Shown piece by piece: positions 1 through 7,367 of a stretch of DNA of 23,356 nucleotides. The DNA is from RGIG995 sp045603745 (lineage in GTDB: Bacteria > Bacillota > Clostridia > Oscillospirales > UBA644). Position numbers and translations under genes: made by a program. Under the pieces are notes generated by a model. It did not search any database and had not been told where the DNA came from. It saw only the letters and a list, made by a program, of their open reading frames with translations. Each line of letters opens with the position of its first letter. Position 1 is the first letter of the stretch. The stretch spans positions 1 through 23,356 of the forward strand of contig JAZUMQ010000018.1 of the NCBI GenBank assembly GCA_045603745.1, in the 5' to 3' direction.

Positions 1-11
1 TTTTTTTGTGG

Positions 12-96
12 TATAATGAGACATAGTGATTGAGAGCCTTTCTGTTAGGTTTTTGTTAGGGGTAACATTATTTTAGCAGATCTCAATCACTTTTTC
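12..96 (+). ncRNA. Candidate small structured RNA with its own -10 box and U-run
   Basis: An extended -10 box (TGG then TATAAT at 12-17) would start transcription near 24. The transcript begins almost exactly at a stem: 25-35 pairs perfectly (11 bp) with 81-91. Inside it, 41-47 pairs with 74-80 (7 bp, one G-U), and 54-58 pairs with 63-67 around a GGGG loop. The outer stem is followed by TTTTT (91-95), as in an intrinsic terminator. The whole 70-nt unit is therefore a near-continuous rod. The -35 box would fall outside the window, so the promoter is only half seen. It could instead be the terminator of an upstream gene. I do not recognise the family. Confidence 0.45.
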
Positions 97-170
97 AATA
101 CTCTGGAGTGTTTTAGTCTCACATCTATTGTAACATAACACTTATTTTTGACATTTTTTCACTTTTGCTC

Positions 171-199
171 TTGAAATACGATAAAAAATATGCTATAAT
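171..199 (+). promoter_or_regulatory. Sigma-A promoter for the envelope gene cluster
   Basis: TTGAAA at 171-176 and TATAAT at 194-199 are separated by exactly 17 bp, with a TG dinucleotide one base before the -10 (extended -10). Transcription would start near 206, about 50 bases before the glycosyltransferase ATG at 258. It probably drives that gene and the co-directional genes after it. Confidence 0.8.
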
Positions 200-257
200 T
201 GAAATTGGTATGGTATCTCAATTTATTTCGGCATTTGCCGGAGGAAAGAGTTTGCAT

Positions 258-1307
258 ATGAACGTAACTGCAATCGTTCCTTCCCTGAATCCGGACGAAA
301 AATTTCTCCGGGTGGTGGAAGGATTGGTGGAAGCCGGATTTGAATCGATTATCCTTGTGGACGACGGAAGCCGTCCCGATTGTCGTGTCTGGTTCGAGCG
401 CGCCATGGAATATCCTCAATGTACCTTGTTGCGCCACGGAAAAAATTTGGGGAAAGGTCGGGCGCTGAAAACGGCGTTTAATCATTTTTTGTCCTTGGAA
501 AACGGACACGTGGGGGTTGTGACCTTGGACGGTGACGGTCAACACGCCATGCCCGATGTTGTGAATTGTGCCAAGGCGTTGGAAGAAAATCCTGGAAGTT
601 TGGTTCTCGGCGTCCGGGTCTTTTCCGGGGATCACGTTCCCGCCCGTTCCCGGTTGGGGAATAATATCACCTCTTTCATTTTTAAATCCCTTTGCGGAAT
701 TCCCGTCAGCGACACCCAGACGGGTCTGCGGGGAATTTCTGCGGAATTTTGTCGGTACCTTTTGGACGTGAAAGGGGAGCGGTTTGAATTTGAAACCAAT
801 ATGCTTTTGGAGACCCGTCGGGCGGAAGTTTCCATTCGGGAAGTTCCCATCGAGACGGTGTACATTGAAGAAAATAAATCTTCCCATTTCCGGGTGATCC
901 GGGATTCCGTTGCCATTTACGGCTTGATTTTGAAGTACCTTTCTTCGTCCATTTTGTCTTTTGTGTTGGATTGGGGATTATTTACGCTTTTGATTTGGCT
1001 TTTGGGAAATATTGCCGGAGATTTGGCGGAAATTAACATCTACATTGCCACCGCGGGGGCGCGGATCGTTTCGTCGCTCTTTAATTTTGCATTGAACCGT
1101 ACGGTGGTGTTCCGCTCCCGGGACGGAATCGGCAAGACTATGGTTCGGTATTATATTCTTTGTGTATGTCAGTTGCTCTGTTCCGCCGGGCTGGTTCATC
1201 TGTTGTCTCTGACCGGCTGCCCCTCTGCCATTGCCAAGATTCCGGTAGATATTCTTCTGTTTTGCGTCAGTTTCCGAATTCAACGCAGTTGGGTATTTCG
1301 GAAATAG
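258..1307 (+). CDS. GT2 glycosyltransferase with C-terminal GtrA-like membrane domain
   Basis: A 349-residue protein. Residues 1 to about 215 look like a GT-A fold, family 2 transferase of the dolichol-phosphate-mannose-synthase/GtrB type: VDDGS at 34-38 binds the nucleotide sugar, and DGDGQH at 91-96 carries the DxD metal ligand. Residues about 225-349 form a GtrA-like module of about four membrane helices, usually thought to handle polyprenyl-phosphate-linked sugars. The fusion suggests synthesis and flipping of a lipid-linked sugar that decorates a surface polymer; the sugar and acceptor cannot be told. The start at 258 is chosen because GGAGG sits at 240-244; an in-frame upstream start would lie upstream of the predicted transcription start. 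It is followed by an NAGPA-type glycosidase, which fits an envelope-glycan theme. Confidence 0.87.
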   Translation: MNVTAIVPSLNPDEKFLRVVEGLVEAGFESIILVDDGSRPDCRVWFERAMEYPQCTLLRHGKNLGKGRALKTAFNHFLSLENGHVGVVTLDGDGQHAMPDVVNCAKALEENPGSLVLGVRVFSGDHVPARSRLGNNITSFIFKSLCGIPVSDTQTGLRGISAEFCRYLLDVKGERFEFETNMLLETRRAEVSIREVPIETVYIEENKSSHFRVIRDSVAIYGLILKYLSSSILSFVLDWGLFTLLIWLLGNIAGDLAEINIYIATAGARIVSSLFNFALNRTVVFRSRDGIGKTMVRYYILCVCQLLCSAGLVHLLSLTGCPSAIAKIPVDILLFCVSFRIQRSWVFRK

Positions 1308-1375
1308 AGTTTGAGCATTTTTTCTCGTTCAAATTTTTGCATTTTGCATTTTAAATTTACATAGGAGTGTTTGTC

Positions 1376-2452
1376 GTGCCTTACGTTGAAGGTTCCGTTC
1401 GTACGGAAAACGAATCGGAAAAAAGAGTTCCTATCCGCGGACGTCGTCGAAAAAAGAAACTGAGGGTTGCCCGCCGGGTTGTCGGCAGAGTTTTTGCCGT
1501 GCTGGGGGTATTCCTTCTTGCCCTGATTGTTTTGGTCGTAGGCGCCGTCACCATTATTTGTCGCGGCCCTTCCACTTCGGCGGCGGAAGTATTTGTTAAC
1601 ACCGTCATGGAAACGTCGGCGGCAAAGTTTGTTGCCCGCATTTACTATTCCGAAGAAGAAGTGAACGCGATTTTGCGGAAATATTCCGTCATTGAAACCG
1701 ACGAAGTCACCCAATCCACCACCCCCTTCGATCCCCTTGATGAAGAAGAAAAAGATGAAATCATTATCGAAGAAGTGACGGGATCAACCTTCCGGGGACG
1801 TATGATGATCGTTCGCGATCCGTCGCGGGTGCAAGTGGGGGCTCTTCCGGTATATGACGGTCGTCCGGGAAAACGTGTGGAAGAGTTTTATGCAGATTAC
1901 GGAGCCATTGCCGCCATCAATGCCGGTGGTTTTGAAGACGTCGGCGGCGTCGGGAACGGTGGCACGCCCTTGGGAATCGTCATTCACGAGTCCAAGTTGA
2001 TGTTTGGCTCTCTTACCGATACTTCTTCCGTGATCGGTTTTGATCAAAACAATGCGCTGGTCGTAGGGAATATGACCGGACAAGAGGCTTTGGATCGGGG
2101 GCTTCGGGACGCCGTATCTTTCGGGCCGGTCTTTATCGTCAACGGAAAAGCCGTAGATATTACCGGTAACGGCGGAGGACTCAATCCTCGAACCGTTATT
2201 GGACAGCGTGCCGACGGCGCGGTGCTTTTGTTGGTCATTGACGGAAGACAAGCCAGCAGTTTGGGGGCTTCTTACAAAGATTGTGCCCAGATTATGCTGG
2301 ACTACGGTGCCGTCAACGCCGCCAATTTGGACGGTGGTTCTTCCAGTATGATGATGTACAAGGGCGAAGTCATCAACGTTTGCGCTTCCCTCTACGGTTC
2401 TCGCAGATTGCCCAACGCCATCGTGGTAATGCCTGAATCCAAGTCTGAGTGA
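1376..2452 (+). CDS. Membrane-anchored NAGPA-domain phosphodiester glycosidase
   Basis: A 358-residue protein starting at GTG 1376; AGGAG at 1363-1367 supports this over the GTG at 1367, which overlaps the Shine-Dalgarno itself. Residues 1-36 are very basic (cytoplasmic by the positive-inside rule), about 38-61 form one membrane helix, and a charged linker precedes a catalytic region at about 145-355. That region matches the NAGPA family (phosphodiester glycosidase, formerly DUF2233): an NPRTVIG segment and NLDGGSSS at 317-324 are family hallmarks. Members of this family cleave sugar phosphodiesters; in bacteria they are often linked to exopolysaccharide or teichoic-type polymers. The catalytic domain should face outside. 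The stop overlaps the run-up to the next gene, so the two are probably translated in sequence. Confidence 0.85.
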   Translation: MPYVEGSVRTENESEKRVPIRGRRRKKKLRVARRVVGRVFAVLGVFLLALIVLVVGAVTIICRGPSTSAAEVFVNTVMETSAAKFVARIYYSEEEVNAILRKYSVIETDEVTQSTTPFDPLDEEEKDEIIIEEVTGSTFRGRMMIVRDPSRVQVGALPVYDGRPGKRVEEFYADYGAIAAINAGGFEDVGGVGNGGTPLGIVIHESKLMFGSLTDTSSVIGFDQNNALVVGNMTGQEALDRGLRDAVSFGPVFIVNGKAVDITGNGGGLNPRTVIGQRADGAVLLLVIDGRQASSLGASYKDCAQIMLDYGAVNAANLDGGSSSMMMYKGEVINVCASLYGSRRLPNAIVVMPESKSE

Positions 2453-2460
2453 GGTGTCGT

Positions 2461-3495
2461 ATGAAGAAACATTGGTTCAAAATCACCCTTCTTTCCATTA
2501 CGTTGATCCTCGGGGTTGTGATCTGGGGTCTTTTGGATACGTTGTGGAATAATATGGCGGAATATGAAGCCAATTCCGAAATCGGTGCCGTGACTGAATA
2601 CTTTCAGCACCTTGAAAAAGAAGATTACGAGTCGATTTTGCAAGCGTCTGGATTCGTTTTTGACGAAAAGAATTCCAAAGAAAATTATATTCAATATTTG
2701 AAAGATACTTTCGGTTCGGATTTTTCCGACCTGCGGTTTGCCGGCAGAGACGGTGAAACTTCCGGAGAAAAGGTCTACCGCATTTATTCCGGAAATACCC
2801 CCTTGGGGTCGGTTCGTCTGATCCCGACGGAGGGGCAAAAACGGAAATGGAACGCGGTGGCAGAAGTAAAATATGCCGATCCGATGACGGTCGTAGCCCC
2901 TGCATATATTGGAGTTTCCGCAAACGGAACATTCCTTCCCAACGACGGAAAATCCGGGGAAATTCACGAAGATTTCTCGGGATTGGAACAGTTTATTTCG
3001 GTTCCTCGAAAAAAGACCTACACCTTAGACGGCTATCTCTATGCCCCGGAAGTTTCTGCCGTTGCTCCTGACGGAACGGAATGTGTCAAAACCGTCGCGG
3101 AAGACGGAACGGTTCATTTTACCGTTCCCGTTGCAGAAAAAGATAAGGCAACCTTTGAAGTGTTGATGACCGATTTTTCCAAACTTTACGCCAATTATAT
3201 CACAAAAGACGCAACCTTCAAAATGCTGAAACCCAAGATGTTGCAGGGAACGGAATTTTATGAATCGGTTCGAACCTTCTATAACGGTTGGTACATTGAT
3301 CATACCCGATACGAATTCCGGGATATGGAAATTTTCAACATCATTCGCCCCGACCAAAACACTTTTGTGGGAGATATAAGATTTGATTACGTGGTCTTTC
3401 GGGGAACGAAAGAGTACAAATATCCTTCCGCATACCGTCTTTCCTTCTGTTATTCAGACGGGCAGTGGTTGTTGGCAGATCTGAAAATTAAATGA
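2461..3495 (+). CDS. Unrecognised membrane-anchored extracytoplasmic protein
   Basis: A 344-residue protein starting at ATG 2461, with GAGG at 2451-2454; the earlier GTG at 2449 lacks a good site. Residues about 5-25 form one hydrophobic helix after a basic start (signal anchor), so the rest lies outside. I recognise no family. The segment after the anchor (about 33-110) and the last 80 residues both read like small alpha+beta folds of the NTF2/DUF4878 style, with aromatic-rich strands ending in WLLADLKIK. This resemblance is weak and is inference only. There are no cysteines typical of a lipobox. Tight packing behind the NAGPA gene points to a shared envelope role. Confidence 0.75.
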   Translation: MKKHWFKITLLSITLILGVVIWGLLDTLWNNMAEYEANSEIGAVTEYFQHLEKEDYESILQASGFVFDEKNSKENYIQYLKDTFGSDFSDLRFAGRDGETSGEKVYRIYSGNTPLGSVRLIPTEGQKRKWNAVAEVKYADPMTVVAPAYIGVSANGTFLPNDGKSGEIHEDFSGLEQFISVPRKKTYTLDGYLYAPEVSAVAPDGTECVKTVAEDGTVHFTVPVAEKDKATFEVLMTDFSKLYANYITKDATFKMLKPKMLQGTEFYESVRTFYNGWYIDHTRYEFRDMEIFNIIRPDQNTFVGDIRFDYVVFRGTKEYKYPSAYRLSFCYSDGQWLLADLKIK

Positions 3496-3821
3496 TGTAT
3501 TATACCTATCTGTTGCGTTGCACCGACGGGTCTCTCTATTCCGGCATTGCATCGAATCTTTCCCGTCGAATGAAGGAACATTTTACAAAAGATCCGAAGT
3601 GCGCAAAATATACCCGCACTCATACTCCGCAAGAATTGTGTGCGGCGTGGGAAAGTTCTGACCGTGCTTCCGCATCGCGATTGGAATACCGGCTCAAACG
3701 ACGGACAAAGGTTCAAAAAGAGCTGCTTGCCGCCGGGGGAGAGTTGTCTCAAGTTTTTGATGATTTGGAGTTTTGTGCTCAATATCGTCCTCTTGCTCCG
3801 GAAGAACTGCCCCATGAATAA
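3492..3821 (+). CDS. Small GIY-YIG nuclease-domain protein (UPF0213 type)
   Basis: A 109-residue single-domain protein. The N-terminus YYTYLLRC, then LYSGI about ten residues on, gives the GIY-YIG core, followed by a conserved Arg-rich helix (NLSRRMKEH) and the segment RLEYRLKR typical of the YhbQ/UPF0213 group. Such stand-alone domains are linked to DNA repair or nuclease activity; the physiological substrate is unsettled. Its ATG overlaps the previous stop (ATGATG at 3492-3497), so either Met may serve, and translation is probably coupled because no separate strong ribosome site is visible. Confidence 0.85.
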   Translation: MMYYTYLLRCTDGSLYSGIASNLSRRMKEHFTKDPKCAKYTRTHTPQELCAAWESSDRASASRLEYRLKRRTKVQKELLAAGGELSQVFDDLEFCAQYRPLAPEELPHE

Positions 3822-3843
3822 GTTTTTTACAAGTGTTTTATAC

Positions 3844-3849
3844 TATAAT
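3844..3849 (+). promoter_or_regulatory. Possible -10 box for rubrerythrin
   Basis: TATAAT at 3844-3849 lies about 30 bases before the rubrerythrin ATG. No convincing -35 box stands 16-18 bp upstream (that stretch is a T-rich run), so this may be weak or activator-dependent. No clear PerR-type operator was found around it. Confidence 0.4.
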
Positions 3850-3878
3850 CAGAAATCAATAATTTGGAGGTATATCCC

Positions 3879-4421
3879 ATGAAAGATCTGAAAGGCACCA
3901 AAACCGAACAAAACCTGCGAGACGCTTTTGCCGGGGAATCTCAGGCCCATACCAAGTATTTGTATTACGCTTCCAAGGCAAAAAAAGACGGCTACGTTCA
4001 AATCGGAAATCTCTTTGAAGAAACCGCAAAGAACGAAAAGGAACACGCCAAAATTTGGTTCAAACTTCTTCATAACGGTGCGGTTCCCGGCACGGAAGAA
4101 AATCTCGCCGACGCCGCCACCGGAGAAAATTACGAATGGACGGAAATGTATTCCCGCATGGCAGACGAAGCGGAAGAAGAAGGGTTCAAAGACATTGCCC
4201 GCCTGATGCGTGGCGTTGCCAAGATTGAAAAGGAACACGAAGAACGCTACCGCAAACTGCTCTCCAATATCGAAGAAGGCCTGGTCTTCTCCAGAGAAGG
4301 GGATACCATGTGGCAATGTTCCAACTGCGGTCACATCGTCGTCGGCAAAAAAGCCCCCGAAATGTGTCCCGTTTGTGCCCACCCCAAGGCTTATTTTGAG
4401 ATCAAGAAAGAAAATTATTAA
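3879..4421 (+). CDS. rbr: Rubrerythrin
   Basis: A 180-residue cytoplasmic non-heme iron protein that reduces hydrogen peroxide in anaerobes. Residues about 1-135 are the ferritin-like diiron domain, with likely ligands Glu20, Glu53 and His56 of the first ExxH motif (ENEKEH-like) and His120 of the second (IEKEHEE). Residues 145-180 are the rubredoxin-like domain with Cys147, Cys150, Cys163 and Cys166. Both metal sites look intact and the length is normal for a classical rubrerythrin. GGAGG at 3866-3870 selects ATG 3879. It is followed directly by a terminator, so it is probably a single-gene unit. Its presence fits a strict anaerobe. Confidence 0.96.
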   Translation: MKDLKGTKTEQNLRDAFAGESQAHTKYLYYASKAKKDGYVQIGNLFEETAKNEKEHAKIWFKLLHNGAVPGTEENLADAATGENYEWTEMYSRMADEAEEEGFKDIARLMRGVAKIEKEHEERYRKLLSNIEEGLVFSREGDTMWQCSNCGHIVVGKKAPEMCPVCAHPKAYFEIKKENY

Positions 4422-4436
4422 GATAAACAATAAAAT

Positions 4437-4468
4437 AAAGGAGAGAGTTGAGGCTCTCTCCTTTGCTT
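4437..4468. terminator. Bidirectional terminator between rubrerythrin and the symporter
   Basis: A perfect 11-bp stem (4437-4447 with 4454-4464) has a 6-nt loop and GCTTTT on the right. On the minus strand the stem is followed by ATTTTATT, so it can end both convergent genes. Confidence 0.85.
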
Positions 4469-4481
4469 TTGCATTGATTTA

Positions 4482-6044
4482 TCAGTCTTCTTCCGACAGA
4501 TTGACTTCGTGTTCCGCCTGAATTTTGGGGTCGTAAGAGAGGACGGGGTTTTCGTCCTTTTTCTTGATCTTGCGGTTTACGTAGTTCTTGGTAATCTTCA
4601 TGACCAAGGGGAACAAAACGACCACGCCGATCAAGTTGGGGATCATCATCAATCCGTTGAAGGTATCGGAAATATCCCAAGCCAAAGAGGAAGTCAGGAT
4701 CGCACCGAAGATAACGGTGATAACGTGAATGATCTTGAAGATGAAAACGGTCTTTGCGCCGAAGAGATATTCCCAAGCCTTGGAACCGTAGTGAGACCAA
4801 CCGAGAACGGTGGTAAAGGCAAAGAGGAACATGGCGATGGCGATAAATTTTTCACCAAAACCGAAGCCGAAGTCAAAGACCTGATTGAAGGCGCCGCCGA
4901 CCAAGGTCGCGTCGGTATAACCGGCAGCGACCTCACCGGTCACAGCATTGAACACACCGCCGTTCAAACCGCCGGAAGTCAGAACAACCAGAGCAGTCAT
5001 GGTGCAGACGATCATGGTATCGGCAAAGACTTCAAAGATACCCCACATACCCTGTTTGACCGGTTCTTTTACGCTGGAGTTGGAGTGAACCATAACCGAA
5101 GAACCGAGACCGGCTTCGTTGGAGAACACACCACGTTTGAAACCTTGGGTAACAACTTTGCTGATAACTACACCGATTCCACCACCGACAAAGGCTTCGG
5201 GACAGAAGGCATTGACAAAGATTGCCTTGAAAGCAGGAAGAATATTGGCATAGTTGATGCCGATAATCACAAGGCTTCCGGCAACGAACAAAACAACCAT
5301 AACGGGAACGATCTTTTCCGCAACGTTGGCAATCCGCTTCAATCCGCCCAACGTAATGGCAGCGGTAAGCGCCATGACGACAAGTCCGATGACCAGATGA
5401 TACACGGTAACGGTGCTATCGCCGGAAGTGTACAGAGGAATTTCGGAAAGGGCCTTAATATCGAAAGCAGAAACTACGTTTGCAACGATCTTGTTGACCT
5501 GACCCATACTACCGATTCCGAAGGCGGCAAGCATCGTGAAAATGGAGAAGAGGATTGCAAGAATTCTGCCGACCCACTTGCAGCCTTTTTTTCCACCCAA
5601 ACCGTCTTGCAGGTAATACATCGCACCGCCTGACCACTCGCCAAACTGATTCTTGCGACGGAAATACATTCCCAAAACGTTTTCGGAATAGTTGGTCATC
5701 ATGCCGAAGAAGGCAGCAACCCACATCCAGAACACGGCACCGGCACCACCGATGCAGATGGCGGCGGCAACCCCGGCGATGTTTCCGGTTCCTACCGTAG
5801 CCGCCAAAGCGGTACAAAGGGCTTGGAAGGGGGAAATGGTTCCTTTTTCCTTGCGATGGCCGATAACGTTTTTCTTAAACAGACTTCCGATGGTGTTTTT
5901 CCACCAATGTTTCAAATGACTGATCTGGAACCATTTGGTTGCGCAGGTCATCAAGATTCCGGTCCCGATCAACAGAATCAGTCCGGGCATTCCCCAGACC
6001 ACTGAGTTGATGGAGCCGTTGATTTCGGTAATTTTGTCTAACAT
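4482..6044 (-). CDS. AGCS-family sodium:alanine/glycine symporter
   Basis: A 520-residue inner-membrane protein with about eleven hydrophobic helices. It imports small amino acids with sodium. Family signatures include the N-terminal WGMPGLILLIGTGI segment, the central GTGNIAGVAAAI loop and, later, GLGSSVMVHSNSSVKEPVKQG. The start at 6044 is preceded on the minus strand by AGGAGG seven bases away; a longer in-frame extension of 25 residues would begin inside the terminator region and is rejected. The leader carries a tandem glycine riboswitch, which argues that glycine is a main substrate. The C-terminal tail is charged and cytoplasmic. The gene is convergent with rubrerythrin and divergent from rpsB. 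Confidence 0.95.
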   Translation of the reverse strand: MLDKITEINGSINSVVWGMPGLILLIGTGILMTCATKWFQISHLKHWWKNTIGSLFKKNVIGHRKEKGTISPFQALCTALAATVGTGNIAGVAAAICIGGAGAVFWMWVAAFFGMMTNYSENVLGMYFRRKNQFGEWSGGAMYYLQDGLGGKKGCKWVGRILAILFSIFTMLAAFGIGSMGQVNKIVANVVSAFDIKALSEIPLYTSGDSTVTVYHLVIGLVVMALTAAITLGGLKRIANVAEKIVPVMVVLFVAGSLVIIGINYANILPAFKAIFVNAFCPEAFVGGGIGVVISKVVTQGFKRGVFSNEAGLGSSVMVHSNSSVKEPVKQGMWGIFEVFADTMIVCTMTALVVLTSGGLNGGVFNAVTGEVAAGYTDATLVGGAFNQVFDFGFGFGEKFIAIAMFLFAFTTVLGWSHYGSKAWEYLFGAKTVFIFKIIHVITVIFGAILTSSLAWDISDTFNGLMMIPNLIGVVVLFPLVMKITKNYVNRKIKKKDENPVLSYDPKIQAEHEVNLSEED

Positions 6045-6079
6045 GGCTTTCCTCCTGATATGTAAATGATATGGATAAC

Positions 6080-6109
6080 AAAAAAGCAGATCGCGAAAAC
6101 GCAATCTGC
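6080..6109 (-). terminator. Riboswitch expression-platform terminator
   Basis: Read on the minus strand, 6109-6100 pairs with 6095-6086 (10 bp, one G-U) around a four-U loop and is followed by a run of six U (6085-6080). It lies between the glycine aptamers and the symporter start, so it is the likely switch point. A further small hairpin (CCCTT/AAGGG, about 6127-6141) sits between aptamer and terminator. I cannot see a definite antiterminator pairing, so whether glycine turns the gene off or on stays open. Confidence 0.85.
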
Positions 6110-6143
6110 AAAAAAACAAGAATAACCCCTTATCATAAGGGTA

Positions 6144-6305
6144 AACTTTGTCCTTTTGCCTGAGAGATTAAGCGTCATCGCCTTGCACCTTCGGCACCCG
6201 CTTCACACGGGATTCTCCAAAGTCCTATCCGTTTACAGTCTTCATCCTTGCGGAAACCTGAGAGTGTTACTCCTTCGGTAGCGGAACCCCGCTTTTTCTG
6301 CAAAC
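6144..6305 (-). promoter_or_regulatory. Tandem glycine riboswitch
   Basis: On the minus strand two aptamers are present. Aptamer 1 (6305-6231) is closed by GTTTGCAG pairing with CTGTAAAC (one G-U) and contains ACCGAAGGAGTAAC and ACTCTCAGG. Aptamer 2 (6225-6144) is closed by ACTTTG pairing with CAAAGT and contains TTTGGAGA, GCCGAAGGTGCAA and TCTCTCAGGCAAAAGGAC, the best known signature of this class. The linker between them is only about five bases, as in tandem gcvT-type switches. It controls the AGCS symporter through the terminator at 6080-6109. Confidence 0.95.
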
Positions 6306-6335
6306 ATCACATAGTAGAAATATGAAATTAGGCAT

Positions 6336-6364
6336 ATTATATCACACCTTGTATTATTTTGCAA
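6336..6364 (-). promoter_or_regulatory. Sigma-A promoter of the riboswitch-symporter unit
   Basis: On the minus strand, TTGCAA (6364-6359) and TATAAT (6341-6336) are 17 bp apart, with TG one base before the -10. Transcription would start near 6329, just ahead of aptamer 1. Confidence 0.8.
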
Positions 6365-6448
6365 CCCCCTTTTGCAAAAAGAAACAAAATATTCACAATT
6401 AGGATTTTTTTAATTGCTAAAAATTAGAAAAAAATTCACATTCCCCTC

Positions 6449-6477
6449 TTGCAATTTCTTCTATTATATGGTATACT
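6449..6477 (+). promoter_or_regulatory. Sigma-A promoter of rpsB-tsf
   Basis: TTGCAA (6449-6454) and TATACT (6472-6477) are 17 bp apart, with an extended TG at 6469-6470. The start near 6484 gives a leader of about 120 nt before the rpsB ATG. Confidence 0.8.
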
Positions 6478-6521
6478 ATTTCAGTACGCCAACTGCGTAC
6501 GAATAAAATTTTATTACACAC

Positions 6522-6576
6522 ACAGCGTTTGGTTTGCCGGTGGTTCCAATGGGAATCTGCAAAACAAAAGCGTTGT
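6522..6576 (+). promoter_or_regulatory. Structured rpsB mRNA leader element
   Basis: Three nested helices can be drawn: 6522-6527 with 6571-6576, 6531-6537 with 6559-6565 (one mismatch), and 6542-6547 with 6552-6557 around an AAUG loop. The element ends about 17 nt before the AGGAGG of rpsB. Position and shape suit a ribosomal-protein autoregulatory leader (S2 binding its own mRNA), but I do not match it to a named RNA family; the role is inference. Confidence 0.5.
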
Positions 6577-6606
6577 GGCGGTGAACAACCGAAGGAGGAA
6601 AAAATC

Positions 6607-7335
6607 ATGGCTGTTATCTCCATGAAACAACTGCTGGAAGCAGGTGTCCATTTCGGACATCAAACCAGAAGATGGAACCCCAAAATGGCGGAATACATCT
6701 TCACCGAACGGAACGGGATCTACATCATTGACTTGCAGAAGACCGTTAAGAAAGTCGAAGAAGCCTACAACTTCATTCGCGAAGTGACCGAGCAGGGCGG
6801 CGAAATTCTTTTCGTCGGCACCAAGAAACAGGCTCAGGAATCCATTAAGGAAGAAGCCGAACGTGTCGGTATGTACTTTGTCAACGCTCGTTGGCTGGGC
6901 GGTATGCTGACCAACTTCACCACCATCAAAAAGCGTATTCAGAGAATGGATCAGCTGAAGAAGATGGCAGAAGACGGCACCTTTGATCAACTTCCCAAGA
7001 AAGAAGTTGTTAATCTGACCATTGAAGCTGAAAAGCTGGAGAAGAACCTGGGCGGTATTAAGGAAATGAAGAAACTCCCCGCCGCAATCTTCATCGTTGA
7101 CCCCAAAAAGGAACACAATGCTGTTGCCGAAGCTCGTAAGCTGAATATTCCCATCATTGCTATCGTTGATACCAACTGCGATCCCGATGAAATCGACTAC
7201 GTTATCCCCGGCAACGACGACGCAATCCGCGCTGTCAAACTGATCACTTCCGCTATGGCGAATGCCGTTCTGGAAGGGAAGCAGGGCGAACAGTTTGCTG
7301 CTGAAGAAACTGTCGAAGCTCCTGTGGAAGAGTAA
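6607..7335 (+). CDS. rpsB: 30S ribosomal protein S2
   Basis: A 242-residue small-subunit protein needed for S1/mRNA positioning and late 30S assembly. The N-terminus AVISMKQLLEAGVHFGHQTRRWNP is the S2 signature, followed by IYIIDLQKT, FVGTKKQAQ and RWLGGMLTNF, and later IPIIAIVDTNCDPD; all are canonical. The length is usual, with a short acidic tail (EETVEAPVEE). AGGAGG at 6593-6598 fixes ATG 6607; an in-frame extension upstream would run through the structured leader and is rejected. It is co-transcribed with tsf, 32 bases away, as in most bacteria. Confidence 0.99.
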   Translation: MAVISMKQLLEAGVHFGHQTRRWNPKMAEYIFTERNGIYIIDLQKTVKKVEEAYNFIREVTEQGGEILFVGTKKQAQESIKEEAERVGMYFVNARWLGGMLTNFTTIKKRIQRMDQLKKMAEDGTFDQLPKKEVVNLTIEAEKLEKNLGGIKEMKKLPAAIFIVDPKKEHNAVAEARKLNIPIIAIVDTNCDPDEIDYVIPGNDDAIRAVKLITSAMANAVLEGKQGEQFAAEETVEAPVEE

Positions 7336-7367
7336 TTTACCTTATTGTATATTAGGAGGAAACTAAC

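Noticed and set aside
148..176. TTGACA (148-153) as the -35 of a promoter
   Set aside because: The 17-bp spaced position holds TTGAAA, not a -10; the pair TTGAAA/TATAAT at 171-199 is far better.
4509..5633. Long plus-strand open frame (374 codons) opposite the symporter
   Set aside because: It is the antisense of a clear AGCS membrane protein; its translation is Asp/Gly/Asn/His-rich with no domain and no ribosome site.
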